Positions 34,394-42,961 of a DNA stretch of 64,000 nt are shown one piece after another (position 1 is the stretch's first letter; each line of letters opens with the position of its first letter). The stretch is taken from NCBI RefSeq assembly GCF_009831235.1, contig NZ_WUUL01000005.1:1-64000 (forward strand), read 5' to 3'. The translations under genes were made by a program, and so were the position numbers. This stretch comes from Shimazuella alba (GTDB taxonomy: Bacteria > Bacillota > Bacilli > Thermoactinomycetales > Thermoactinomycetaceae). The notes under the pieces are model-generated. The model was not told the origin of the DNA. It ran no database searches and saw only the letters and a list, made by a program, of their open reading frames with translations.

Positions 34394-34834
34394 CTACAAT
34401 GCGTTTCTGCTCTCGCCATGGTGACCCGTAGTAAGATGTATCTGCTCTACGCATTTAGCTATATCACTATTAATCTGTGATCCTTTCAATCGCAATAGCT
34501 TCCATTTGTGTTTTTTGCGAATATAGTATGCTTTCTTGCGATCACGCGCTTTTTGTTTTTTGGAACTATGGTAAGCTGCACCATCACACTCAATAACTAG
34601 CTTGTATTTGGTGATTGCTAAATCACAGCGGTAGGGTCCCATCACATACTGTGCTTTCACACGATATCCCGCTTTTTTTAATGCAACATAGAGTTTTCGT
34701 TCAATCGGGCTCTTTCGTGTACGGATATAATGAATATCCGGTAATTTCCCCGTTTTTAACCATTGGTAAAAAAACAAAATGATACTACCTATATCATCCC
34801 GAAATCGAATCCACTGAATGAATATTGGTGGCAA
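34394..34834 (-). CDS. DUF559 (PD-(D/E)XK) endonuclease-like protein
   Basis: The 146-residue protein contains a DUF559 domain at about residues 40-130: SPIERKLYVALKKAGYRVKA, YRCDLAITKYKLVIECDG (the D...ExD nuclease core), then YIRKKHKWKLLRL. Such domains are related to Vsr-type repair nucleases. The start is TTG with GGGAG 8-10 nt upstream. The gene stands alone with no methylase nearby. The gap 34162-34393 before it holds only an imperfect T-rich hairpin. Confidence 0.8.
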   Translation of the reverse strand: MPPIFIQWIRFRDDIGSIILFFYQWLKTGKLPDIHYIRTRKSPIERKLYVALKKAGYRVKAQYVMGPYRCDLAITKYKLVIECDGAAYHSSKKQKARDRKKAYYIRKKHKWKLLRLKGSQINSDIAKCVEQIHLTTGHHGESRNAL

Positions 34835-35067
34835 TGACTACACTCCCAGTTAAAAAGAATCTATTTTTCTTCTATAAATGTATGGATCATCTTACTTTTA
34901 TACCACTATGTAGCGTTTATTTTGAAACATTACATGGTGGCTTGTTCATATGGACAAGTATGCTTCTATCACTTGTATGCCTCCTTCTGTCCGTTGCTCC
35001 TCTCAATCGAATAAAGATTTATCAAGCAATGAAAACTTACATCTCCATCCTTCGTTTTTCTCTCTAA
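34834..35067 (+). CDS. Possible small membrane protein
   Basis: A 77-codon frame starts ATGACTACACTCCCAG and encodes two hydrophobic stretches (FIPLCSVYFETLHGGLF; TSMLLSLVCLLLSVAPL) with basic ends. GGTGG lies only 2 nt before the ATG, so initiation would be weak, and its first base coincides with the divergent DUF559 start. It could be spurious. Confidence 0.3.
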   Translation: MTTLPVKKNLFFFYKCMDHLTFIPLCSVYFETLHGGLFIWTSMLLSLVCLLLSVAPLNRIKIYQAMKTYISILRFSL

Positions 35068-35284
35068 TATTTCGGTTAGGAATATGAATTACTCCAGTCT
35101 ATTTTCTCTCTTTTTCGGACGAAATAACAGTGAACTATATATTTTATTATAATACAAAAAAAAGACAAAACCCCTTATGTTACAAATAAACTTTTGTTTT
35201 TACATACCATATTCCGCTTATTTCTTGTCCTCATCCTTCGATAATAAGGCATAATGGGAGGCTATCAAAAAATTAAAAAAGAAA

Positions 35285-35319
35285 TTGAATAAATATATAT
35301 AGAAATGTATAATTATTCA
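35285..35319 (+). promoter_or_regulatory. argF promoter overlapped by tandem ARG boxes
   Basis: TTGAAT (35285-35290) and TATAAT (35309-35314) are 18 bp apart. TGTATAATTATTCA (35306-35319) is one mismatch from the ARG-box consensus TGAATWWWWATTCA read on the other strand, and TGAATAAATATATA (35286-35299) is a weaker second box. ArgR/AhrC binding here would block the promoter. Confidence 0.55.
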
Positions 35320-35378
35320 TTATGGCGATCAGCATGGACCTGTGAAACTAAAAAACGAAACAGGAGTTGGTTATGTAA

Positions 35379-36377
35379 ATGAATATCTTGACGATTCCAC
35401 CTCAACTCACATCATGTGAGGGGAAAGATTTGTTAACATTAACGGATTTCTCACCTGAAGAAATTACTAGCTTGTTAGATCTTGCCTATGTACTAAAAAA
35501 AGACCATAAGAATGGGACAACATATCAGCCTTTAGCTGGAAAAACACTGGCGATGATTTTTGATAAGCCTTCCACTAGAACGAGAGTTTCCTTCGAAGTA
35601 GGCATGGTGCAATTAGGCGGACATGTAATGAATCTCAATCGCCAAGATATTCAGATGGGGAGAGGGGAAACGGTTGAAGATACGGCAAAGGTACTCTCCC
35701 GCTATATTGACGGCATTTTAATTCGTACATTTGATCACCAAACGGTAGAAACGTTGGCTAAACATACGTCCATTCCTATCATCAACGGATTAACAGATCA
35801 CTATCATCCGTGTCAAGCTCTTGCTGATCTTTTGACATTACAAGAAGAAAAGGGAAATCTGAGCGGTCTAAAACTGGCTTATATTGGGGATGGGAACAAT
35901 GTGCTCCACTCTCTCATGCATGGAGCTGCCGCTACTGGTATTCATCTAGCTATCTCCACTCCACCTGGTTATGAACCACTGCCGATCGTTTGGAAAGAAG
36001 CAAATGAATTAGCGAAAAAAACAGGTTCTACCATTACATTCCATCCAAATCCATATACCGCTGCTGAAAATGCTGATGCAATTTATACAGATGTATGGGC
36101 GAGTATGGGGCAAGAAAAGGAAAAAGAAAAGCGACTTCAGGATTTCATGGACTATCAAGTGAATCAAGCATTGATGGACAAAGCCAAAACGGATGCTATC
36201 TTCTTGCATTGCTTACCTGCCTATCGAGAATGGGAAGTAACAGCAGAAGTGCTAGATGGTCCACAATCAGTCGTGTTCAACCAAGCAGAAAACAGACTAC
36301 ATGCCCAAAAAGCACTGCTAGTGGCCTTACTTGGAGAAAGACAAGTCGTTTCAAAAGAAATGGATCACTCCGCATAA
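35379..36377 (+). CDS. argF: Ornithine carbamoyltransferase
   Basis: This 332-residue enzyme makes citrulline from ornithine and carbamoyl phosphate. It has the carbamoyl-phosphate motif [11 protein letters not shown] (STRTR at 65-69), [12 protein letters not shown] near 143, [13 protein letters not shown] and HCLPAYRE near 283. The length is normal. It stands alone, away from other arginine genes, behind a promoter with ARG-box-like sites, which favours a biosynthetic rather than catabolic role. The ribosome binding site GGAG is 12 nt from the ATG, a little far. Confidence 0.94.
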   Translation: MNILTIPPQLTSCEGKDLLTLTDFSPEEITSLLDLAYVLKKDHKNGTTYQPLAGKTLAMIFDKPSTRTRVSFEVGMVQLGGHVMNLNRQDIQMGRGETVEDTAKVLSRYIDGILIRTFDHQTVETLAKHTSIPIINGLTDHYHPCQALADLLTLQEEKGNLSGLKLAYIGDGNNVLHSLMHGAAATGIHLAISTPPGYEPLPIVWKEANELAKKTGSTITFHPNPYTAAENADAIYTDVWASMGQEKEKEKRLQDFMDYQVNQALMDKAKTDAIFLHCLPAYREWEVTAEVLDGPQSVVFNQAENRLHAQKALLVALLGERQVVSKEMDHSA

Positions 36378-36475
36378 GAACAAAAAATATTAGTCCTAAT
36401 TTTCAAGTATCTTTCTATTCGTTATAATGATGAATAGGGAACAGTGTCACTCACCCGAAAGGATAAGTAAGGTAA

Positions 36476-36646
36476 ATGGCAAGTCTCGAAGAGGTCAAGA
36501 CAGCCTTGCGAGCCAAAGGTTTCTCCGATGTAACTATGCCGCCAGATGAGAAGCTGACTCGTCGACTGCAAAAGCAATCAGGAGAGACAGCTGAACAACA
36601 GGCCACCTTCTGGGCTGCAAGAAAACGATCTGACCGTCGTAGGTAA
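36476..36646 (+). CDS. Foreign-composition 56-residue protein
   Basis: The frame begins MASLEEVKTALRAKGFSDVT and ends FWAARKRSDRRR. The product is very basic and helical. Codons are dominated by C/G third positions (CTG, GTC, GCC), unlike argF just upstream. A TATAAT box at 36423-36428 stands before it and AAGG precedes the ATG. After the stop lies GC-rich DNA with hairpin potential (GCGAGGGGGC). I recognise no family. It fits the set of single foreign genes in this window. Confidence 0.5.
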   Translation: MASLEEVKTALRAKGFSDVTMPPDEKLTRRLQKQSGETAEQQATFWAARKRSDRRR

Positions 36647-36762
36647 GCTGATCTTTACTTGTCTGCGCTCCCTTGCCAAACGCGAGGGGGCACCAACTAG
36701 GGAACTAGGCTTCTTCACAAGTTATATTTCCAAAAGCTGTCTATGATTAAAGAAAAAAAACA

Positions 36763-36782
36763 AAAAAGGGGCTGTAGCCCCT
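36763..36782 (-). terminator. MATE gene terminator
   Basis: GGGGCTGTAGCCCC is a short strong hairpin; on the minus strand it is followed by TTTTTTG directly after the stop. Confidence 0.85.
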
Positions 36783-36786
36783 CCCC

Positions 36787-38253
36787 TTATGATGCAAATA
36801 AACTTCCATGTTGTTTTTGTTTCCACACATATCGATAAAATACATAGAGAACAATAAGCATGATAATATCGGAAATTGGATAAGAGAGCCAAATACCAAG
36901 CAAACCCAATGGTCCCGATAATACTGCCGCTACTGGTACCATAACCAACCAGATACAACTAATGATGATGATGGTTGGTATGACCACAGTCCCTGTTCCA
37001 CGCATGATACTTGATAAAATCATCGCATTCCCCATGATCATCATCGCCCATAAAACTGCAAATAACACATCATGTGCCATCGCAACGGTGGAGGAATCAC
37101 TTAGAAACCAATACAAAATAGGATTACTAAACAAATAGACCACACCGATCAAAACAATTCCAATCAAATAATTGAGTCCCAGTGCATGTCGCAATAGGGA
37201 TTGCAATCGATGGCTCGCTTGAGCACCGACAAATTGTGCTGCAAACACACCTGCCGCCATGCCCAGACTTAGCATTGGCATCTGAACAAAGTTAAGCACT
37301 TGAATCACTGCTCCATATGCCGCAGTTGCCTGTTCACCATGCTGATTAACTAAAAATATCACTGCTACTTCCGATAACGAAATCGCGATCATCTGCACAC
37401 TGGATGGAATACCGATCTTTATCAATAACTTCAATATGGGTAGGTTTAGTTTCAAGTTACGAAAAAAGCTTCGATCTAAAGCCAAAACATGCTTTTTCCA
37501 TTTTAGGTAAAACAGCAGCGCTATAAAAGAGATCAAAGTTGCTAAAACATTGGAAATGGCTGCCCCAGTAAGCCCCATCTGCGGCAACCCAATCCAACCA
37601 AAAGTGAATGCAGGTGTGAGGACAATATTTAAAACGGTGCTGATCAACAAAAAGACAAAGGGTGTCTTTGCATCTCCTGTACCTCTTAAAATCGTTGTAT
37701 AACTTACATAGACGAACACTAGTGGCAGACTTGCAAAGATAATCTTTCCAAACTCAGACGCTTCTGGTCGGATCGTCGGAGCGGCTCCGATCAACTGTAG
37801 AATGCCATCTATAAAAACAACACCGATAATCGCCATTACTACACCGAGTAAAAAAGAAAATTTGATTGTGGTATCTACTGTTTTCGTCAGTTCATTTGTT
37901 TTTCCAGCTCCATACGCCTGTCCGATCAGTACTAAACTTCCTGATCCCAGACCAATTACTAAGGAAATCAGAAAGAAACTTACAGGCAAAATAGTACTAA
38001 CGGCAGCAAGAGAAGTTTCTCCCAACCCTTGACCTATGATCATCGTACTTACGACTCCGCCTAGCGATTGAAGGATATTGCTGAGCATTAGCGGTATAAG
38101 AAAAACAATGATGGGTTTCCACATCGATTTGTTTGGATCTAATAAGTCAGGATGGATGGTTTGTTTTGTTTTTGTAGAATTTTCTACTTCTATCGGCTCA
38201 AAAGGTACCTCTATTACTCCCACAGAAGTAGTAGTTTTTTTATTTTCTTCCAT
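36787..38253 (-). CDS. MATE-family efflux transporter
   Basis: The 488-residue protein has about 12 spans after a 45-residue polar N-terminus. MATE features are MIIGQGLGETSLAAVSTILP in the first half, GLGSGSLVLIGQAYGAGKTN near residue 105 and the matching second-half GLGMAAGVFAAQFVGAQ-type segment near 335. Such pumps export cationic drugs in exchange for sodium ions or protons. AAAGGATG lies upstream of the ATG. A terminator-like hairpin in the leader (38367-38396) could be an attenuator or end an upstream transcript. Confidence 0.9.
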   Translation of the reverse strand: MEENKKTTTSVGVIEVPFEPIEVENSTKTKQTIHPDLLDPNKSMWKPIIVFLIPLMLSNILQSLGGVVSTMIIGQGLGETSLAAVSTILPVSFFLISLVIGLGSGSLVLIGQAYGAGKTNELTKTVDTTIKFSFLLGVVMAIIGVVFIDGILQLIGAAPTIRPEASEFGKIIFASLPLVFVYVSYTTILRGTGDAKTPFVFLLISTVLNIVLTPAFTFGWIGLPQMGLTGAAISNVLATLISFIALLFYLKWKKHVLALDRSFFRNLKLNLPILKLLIKIGIPSSVQMIAISLSEVAVIFLVNQHGEQATAAYGAVIQVLNFVQMPMLSLGMAAGVFAAQFVGAQASHRLQSLLRHALGLNYLIGIVLIGVVYLFSNPILYWFLSDSSTVAMAHDVLFAVLWAMMIMGNAMILSSIMRGTGTVVIPTIIIISCIWLVMVPVAAVLSGPLGLLGIWLSYPISDIIMLIVLYVFYRYVWKQKQHGSLFAS

Positions 38254-38655
38254 TTTTTATCACATCCTTTGAAACAATATAAAATTTTTGCAAAAAAACG
38301 TGCTGATATGTTTTTAATTTTTGCGAGTTTTATATAGATACGATAAGTTTATTTTCTTATCTACCCAAAAAAAGGAGCCATGTTGGCTCTTTTTCCAGCT
38401 TATCTATTATGGACAAGATGTATTTTGAAACTCTACAAGGTTAAAATTGTGATTATTTGGATAACAGACCTTTTGTTTGGTGCTATTTCCGTCACACCAG
38501 TTTTTATATAAGAATGAACTCAACATACCATCTACTAATCGAAGTTTATCACTAGAATATATGTTTGTAAATCATTTTTCTGTTAGACAGGTCCAAGTAA
38601 AAAGTGTTACTCGCTTAATGGCTTGGTGCTGGTGTTTTTATTATTAGGATTGCAA
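38254..38655. other. Intergenic leader region
   Basis: No gene is visible. A terminator-like hairpin lies at 38367-38396 (AAAAAGAGCCA and TGGCTCCTTTTTTT on the minus strand), about 110 nt upstream of the MATE start. The rest is AT-rich with no ORF of note. Confidence 0.5.
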
Positions 38656-38967
38656 TTATTTTTTACTAGCTAAATGCGCTCTATTATTAAATTCAATAAA
38701 ATCCACGTTGATATTGAGTAACATATTGTCTTTTCCAGTCTCTTGATCTGTGACCAAAATAAAATCACGTCCAACCTGACGCAACACTCCATACACTACT
38801 CGGCTGTTCCTCTCTCTGTTCTTCTCATAAGTAAGATAAACGGTAATCGTTTGCCCAACGTTTTTAGAGAGTAAATCTTCTGAGTATTTCCTAGCAGCCT
38901 GCTGTGAGACTCCTGGTTCTTGTGGCTGATTTGCCAAGTATGCACCATACGGATCATACCAATACAT
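38656..38967 (-). CDS. gerQ: Spore coat protein GerQ
   Basis: This 103-residue protein carries the GerQ domain: EDLLSKNVGQTITVYLTYEK, RVVYGVLRQVGRDFILVTDQ and MLLNINVDFIEF. GerQ is an inner-coat protein cross-linked by transglutaminase and is needed to place CwlJ in the spore. Here it follows the cwlJ gene by 21 nt on the same strand, matching that dependence. A GGAG-type site precedes its ATG. Confidence 0.93.
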   Translation of the reverse strand: MYWYDPYGAYLANQPQEPGVSQQAARKYSEDLLSKNVGQTITVYLTYEKNRERNSRVVYGVLRQVGRDFILVTDQETGKDNMLLNINVDFIEFNNRAHLASKK

Positions 38968-38988
38968 ATGTAACCCCCACTCTCCTTT

Positions 38989-39411
38989 TTAATATACTTC
39001 TGGACAACTTCTTGTTGTAGGTACATAGAAACAATGAGCTTTGTATCTTCCGCTACCTGCTTGACCGAACCACTTTGGCGGGCAATTTCCTGGTGGCTTA
39101 AAAAACCACAGCGCATTTGTCCCTGGGTCTTGCCGTCTGCCATCAATCACTTGTTGTGCTAAACGAACCTCTCGATCTCTAGCCCGCTGATAAAAATATG
39201 GTCTTGTAGTAGCTTCAAAGCCACCCGGTTTCTGGAACACCATTTTCGTAATCGTATCGATATCTTTAAAGTCTAAACATCTTACCTTCACTCGATTGAC
39301 TCCGACATTGCCCACCAAAAGCATGCCTGTATTTCCATCTTCTTCTGCTTCAGCTCGCATCAATCGAGCCAAAAGCTGCACCTCTTCTGGCTTATAGCGG
39401 ATAACTGCCAT
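38989..39411 (-). CDS. cwlJ: Spore cortex-lytic hydrolase CwlJ
   Basis: This 140-residue hydrolase cuts cortex peptidoglycan during germination, triggered by calcium dipicolinate. It has LLARLMRAEAEEDGNTGMLL with the catalytic Glu at position 21, VGNVGVNRV and GTNALWFFKPPGNCPPKWFG typical of the SleB/CwlJ domain, and no signal peptide, as in known CwlJ proteins. The start at 39411 has GAGGTG 9 nt upstream. It is the first gene of a cwlJ-gerQ operon; sleB, the other germination hydrolase, is at 57829. Confidence 0.93.
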   Translation of the reverse strand: MAVIRYKPEEVQLLARLMRAEAEEDGNTGMLLVGNVGVNRVKVRCLDFKDIDTITKMVFQKPGGFEATTRPYFYQRARDREVRLAQQVIDGRRQDPGTNALWFFKPPGNCPPKWFGQAGSGRYKAHCFYVPTTRSCPEVY

Positions 39412-39852
39412 GATGTCATCACCTCTTAGCAAAACTTATGCAACCAAATATTGTTTTATCCCTATTTTCATGTGAATAATGGTTATTTGGTATTCTTTCA
39501 TCCCCAAAAAAAGTGCAGACTAAATCTCATTGGAATTAAAAAAGATGACCTCTTGTAAATACAGAAATCATCTTCTCCATATGATATGAATTCCTCTTAC
39601 CTCAAATGTTTATTTCTTTTGAGGTTGTTGCATAAATAAATTAGAAAACTGGATAAAGTCGCTTGATATATGTGCCTACGGCACAAGTCGCACTATGCCA
39701 CTATAGTGGCAAGTTGCGCTATGTTTTCCGCGTCTGTGGTGGGAAAATACAAAGAACGCTCCATCCACTCAAAGCGCAGATGTGCCCTTGTCTGAGGCGC
39801 ACATCTGCGCTTTTGATACGAATAATGCAACGGCCTCTTTTGTAAAATAAAA
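39412..39852. repeat. Structured repeat region with a perfect 15-bp hairpin
   Basis: The gap holds no convincing gene. At 39771-39813 AAAGCGCAGATGTGC and its exact complement enclose a loop containing CCTTGTCTGAG; the core TGTGCCCTTGTCT also occurs at 3526-3538. Nearby are TGTGCCTACGGCACA and the palindrome TGCCACTATAGTGGCA (about 39670-39715). This looks like a REP/BIME-like composite of palindromes. Confidence 0.5.
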
Positions 39853-40407
39853 TTAAACCCTTACTTGTTTCTTCAAAGAAAGAAAATTTTTATTTAAAGC
39901 ATGTTCTACATATAACTGAGCACTATGCTCAATTGTTTCATCACTTGGTGCATGTATACCACCAAAAGCAAACGGTGGGAGAAAAACAGCACCGACATAA
40001 TTCATTGTGATTTCGAATGGGCGAAGTAGTTCATTTATCGTGTATTTCATTTCACCCTCTGGTCGATATTCGGTTAACGGCTCGCCAGTAGAAGTTGCGA
40101 TCATCAACTCTTTGCCATGCATTTTTTTCCCCTTTGATCCATATGCCCAGCCATAGGCTAACACGTCATCAAGCCATTTTTTAAGAAGCGGAGGACAACT
40201 GCACCAATAAAATGGAAATTGCAGAATAATTCGATCATGATCTTCAACGAGTTGCTGCTCTCTTTTCACATCTATGTTCCAGTCTGGATAAATCTCGTAC
40301 AATCGATGTACCGTCACTCCATTTTCTTTTTCTATAACTTCTGTCCATCTCTTATTTGCCTGCGAGGCTGAAAGATTTGGATGGGCTACAATTACTAGTA
40401 TTTTCAT
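39853..40407 (-). CDS. Flavodoxin-fold NAD(P)H oxidoreductase (KefF/NQO1 type)
   Basis: This 184-residue quinone reductase-like protein has KILVIVAHPNLSASQANKRW at the start, RIILQFPFYWCSCPPLLKKW near residue 84 and ATSTGEPLTEY, the FMN-binding elements of the KefF/MdaB group. GAGGAGAG precedes the ATG. The gene lies directly downstream of an ECF41-type sigma gene and has a TGTCACA-16-TGTC promoter before it, so it is very probably a target of that sigma factor. Electrophile or quinone detoxification is the likely role. Confidence 0.87.
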   Translation of the reverse strand: MKILVIVAHPNLSASQANKRWTEVIEKENGVTVHRLYEIYPDWNIDVKREQQLVEDHDRIILQFPFYWCSCPPLLKKWLDDVLAYGWAYGSKGKKMHGKELMIATSTGEPLTEYRPEGEMKYTINELLRPFEITMNYVGAVFLPPFAFGGIHAPSDETIEHSAQLYVEHALNKNFLSLKKQVRV

Positions 40408-40446
40408 TTATCATCTCTCCTCTAAAAAATTTCTTGCATAGTAATA

Positions 40447-40473
40447 GACAAACATCTATTTTATTTTGTGACA
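40447..40473 (-). promoter_or_regulatory. ECF41-type promoter of the oxidoreductase gene
   Basis: On the minus strand TGTCACA and TGTC are separated by exactly 16 bp, matching the reported ECF41 pattern (TGTCACA with a downstream CGTC-like element). About 70 bp here are nearly identical to the promoter at 41452-41478. Confidence 0.65.
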
Positions 40474-40481
40474 TTCATTTT

Positions 40482-41369
40482 TTAGAGGCTAAGATGTTTT
40501 AGTTTTTCTGGATTTGCAACCATGTAAATGTTTTTAATACCAGAATGAATCGGATCAAATTCAAAACAAATAGATAAAACTATCTTATTTCGTTTCGTAA
40601 GCAATAACCCAATTTCTCCATTTAACTGAACAGTACTTAATTCGCCTCGAAGCTCTCCTTTCCTATAGATCCCTTCTAATAAGGCAAGTATATTATATCT
40701 GCCTTCGATTGGTTTGATCGCAGCTCGTACCTTTCCTCCTCCATCTGTGGTAATGCGTGCATCTTCAAGCATCAAATGCAGAAAAGGCTTAAAGTTTCCT
40801 GTTTGAAGGCAATGAATAAAAGCATCTGCAAGCTGTTTGTTGCCTGATTCTTGCGATGAGACCGATGGCTGCTTTTCTGGTAGTTTTTTTCTGGCTCTAC
40901 TATAGATTTTTCGACAATTCACTTCCGTTTTATGGATTATTTTTGATATTTCGTCATATTCGAAGGATAGCACTTCTCTTAAAATAAACACAGCTCGCTC
41001 AACAGGTGAGAGGTATTGAAGTAATACAAGGAAAGCATAGGAAATCATTTCTTTTTCTTCGGCCACAAAATCTGGTGCTTTTCCTAAATCTTTCATAAGA
41101 GGCTCAGGGAGCCAAGGTCCTATATACTGCTCTTTTTGGTGGCGAGCAGAATTTAGAACATTTATGCATCGATTGGTTACCATCTTTACTAAATACGTTT
41201 TTACATGATTGATTTTTTCTAAATCTGATTGATGCAAATTTAGAAAAACATCATGAATGATATCTTCTGCTTCTGTAACGGACCCTAACATTCGATACGC
41301 TAGTCCAAAGAGAGATGATTTATAGTCGTGATACAATTGTTCCAATTCCATCCTATCGTCCTCAATCAT
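40482..41369 (-). CDS. sigJ: ECF41-type sigma factor SigJ with SnoaL-like C-terminal domain
   Basis: The 295-residue protein has sigma region 2 (YKSSLFGLAYRMLGSVTEAE; DIIHDVFLNL), region 4 (LSPVERAVFILREVLSFEYD; KTEVNCRKIYSRARKKL) and about 110 extra C-terminal residues forming a SnoaL/NTF2-like domain (FIHCLQTGNFKPFLHLMLED; YNILALLEGIYRKGEL). In ECF41 factors this extension takes the place of an anti-sigma factor and tunes activity. Start 41369 has GAGGT upstream; ATG 41351 with GAGG is an alternative. Target-type promoters lie on both sides, driving the oxidoreductase (minus) and the VOC gene (plus). Confidence 0.9.
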   Translation of the reverse strand: MIEDDRMELEQLYHDYKSSLFGLAYRMLGSVTEAEDIIHDVFLNLHQSDLEKINHVKTYLVKMVTNRCINVLNSARHQKEQYIGPWLPEPLMKDLGKAPDFVAEEKEMISYAFLVLLQYLSPVERAVFILREVLSFEYDEISKIIHKTEVNCRKIYSRARKKLPEKQPSVSSQESGNKQLADAFIHCLQTGNFKPFLHLMLEDARITTDGGGKVRAAIKPIEGRYNILALLEGIYRKGELRGELSTVQLNGEIGLLLTKRNKIVLSICFEFDPIHSGIKNIYMVANPEKLKHLSL

Positions 41370-41451
41370 TTTGTATTTTACCTCTTTTTATAACCTAACA
41401 TAAAAATCCATTCTTCCCTAGATACCAATAATTATCCAGTTAGAAAATGAA

Positions 41452-41478
41452 TGTCACAAAACAAAGTAAGAGTTTGTC
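41452..41478 (+). promoter_or_regulatory. ECF41-type promoter of the VOC gene
   Basis: TGTCACA (41452-41458), 16 bp, then TGTC (41475-41478), reading toward the VOC gene. The sequence continues CTATTATTATGCAAGAAA, almost identical to the leader of the oxidoreductase gene on the other side of sigJ. Confidence 0.65.
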
Positions 41479-41550
41479 TATTATTATGCAAGAAATTTTT
41501 TAGAGAAGAGACGATTTCCACATAAGTTCCATAAATATCGGAGGTATAGG

Positions 41551-42030
41551 ATGATCAAAGGATTATATGAAGGGCATTTGCCTGTGAGCGATCTGGACAG
41601 ATCCATTCGATTCTATGAAAACTTAGGACTCGAATTTGCTTGTAGAGGAGAAGGGAGAGCTTTTCTCTGGATTGAAAAAGGAAAAAGTTGGCTGGGACTA
41701 TGGGACTGCGAGCAAGTGAAGATTCCTTATCATGTATCGATACGTCATGTAGCTTTTCAAATTGATCTCGCAGATATGGAGAAAGCAAAGGAGTGGTTGA
41801 AGGAGAAGGGAATAGAAGTGGTGGATTTTTATGATTTCGAACCCGCACGACAACCATTAGTTCTCCCTCACTATCCTCAAGCACATGCAGCTATTTACTT
41901 TGAGGACCCTGATGGGAATCTACTCGAATTCATTGCGCCAGTTGAATTGGATGTTGAAAAATATTTTGACATGATGAAGTTGGATGACTGGTATACCGAA
42001 AGAGGCAATCCCGGAAAGAATCAAGATTAA
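41551..42030 (+). CDS. VOC family (glyoxalase/bleomycin resistance) protein
   Basis: This 159-residue protein has two beta-alpha-beta-beta-beta modules: GHLPVSDLDRSIRFYENLGL near residue 7 and HAAIYFEDPDGNLLEFIAPV near 115, with His and Glu residues suited to metal binding. GGAGGT is 6 nt before the ATG. The gene lies behind an ECF41-type promoter divergent from sigJ, suggesting a stress response shared with the flavodoxin-fold oxidoreductase. The substrate is unknown. Confidence 0.87.
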   Translation: MIKGLYEGHLPVSDLDRSIRFYENLGLEFACRGEGRAFLWIEKGKSWLGLWDCEQVKIPYHVSIRHVAFQIDLADMEKAKEWLKEKGIEVVDFYDFEPARQPLVLPHYPQAHAAIYFEDPDGNLLEFIAPVELDVEKYFDMMKLDDWYTERGNPGKNQD

Positions 42031-42120
42031 TCACATCAATTAGCTACATTGAAATTTGTAGAAGTACTTTAGAACAGTTAAAAAATCGACTAAATAAAAC
42101 AACTAGAAAGGGTTTTCGAT

Positions 42121-42873
42121 TTGGATATCAAAAACTATTTATCTCGAATCGGTTTAGATCAAGACATAAAAAACAACCTTGCCGGTTTAACACAATTACA
42201 ACAAAACCATGTAACCCAAGTCCCGTTTGAAAACTTGGATATTTTACAAGCTATCCCTTTATCCCTTGATCCTAATGAGCTTTATAAAAAAATTGTGGTC
42301 CGAAGAAGAGGTGGAGTCTGCTACGAATTAAATGGTCTCTTTCATGTTTTACTTCGAAGACTTAACTTCGATGTATGCATGTGTGCAGCAACAGTATATT
42401 TGAATGGCTCATGGTTTATAGAGGGAACACATCTAACAAATATTGTCCATTTGAATGGAGAGAAATATTCAGTAGATGTTGGATTTGGCGGCAATACACC
42501 AAGTATCCCAATTCCTTTAACTGGTCAAAAAATTTATGCTGTAAATAACTATTATCGAGTGAAATCATTTTTAGAAGAACAGAATATGTGGGTTTTAGAA
42601 AAGAAAGAAGATAGGAACTGGATAGCGTTATATAAATTCTCACAAAAAGAGAAAATAATAGACGATTTTAAAGATGTGTGTGATTTTACGCAATACAGCG
42701 AACAATCTACTTTTAATAAGGTGCCTGTCATTATGAAAGTGAAAAATCAAGGAAGAATTACATTGCGTGATCAATCATTGACTATTGTTGAGGGGTTGAA
42801 TAAAACCAAACGAATCATTGATCCTCGGGAAGTAAAAAGCATTTATAAAGACTTATTTGATTTAGAAATCTAA
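42121..42873 (+). CDS. Arylamine N-acetyltransferase
   Basis: This 250-residue enzyme transfers acetyl from acetyl-CoA to arylamines, or acts in amide synthesis. The catalytic triad is visible as Cys67 (RRGGVCYELN), His104 (EGTHLTNIV) and Asp119 (YSVDVGFGG), with QVPFENLDI near residue 33. The TTG start has AAAGGG 8 nt upstream. It is downstream of the VOC gene on the same strand but 90 nt away, so co-transcription is uncertain. Confidence 0.92.
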   Translation: MDIKNYLSRIGLDQDIKNNLAGLTQLQQNHVTQVPFENLDILQAIPLSLDPNELYKKIVVRRRGGVCYELNGLFHVLLRRLNFDVCMCAATVYLNGSWFIEGTHLTNIVHLNGEKYSVDVGFGGNTPSIPIPLTGQKIYAVNNYYRVKSFLEEQNMWVLEKKEDRNWIALYKFSQKEKIIDDFKDVCDFTQYSEQSTFNKVPVIMKVKNQGRITLRDQSLTIVEGLNKTKRIIDPREVKSIYKDLFDLEI

Positions 42874-42961
42874 AAACAGACACCTTATATAGATAACAAA
42901 AATAGAAGAAATTCGATGCTGGATTTTAGCTGATAAGATACTAAATGAAAGGAGGGGAAAA

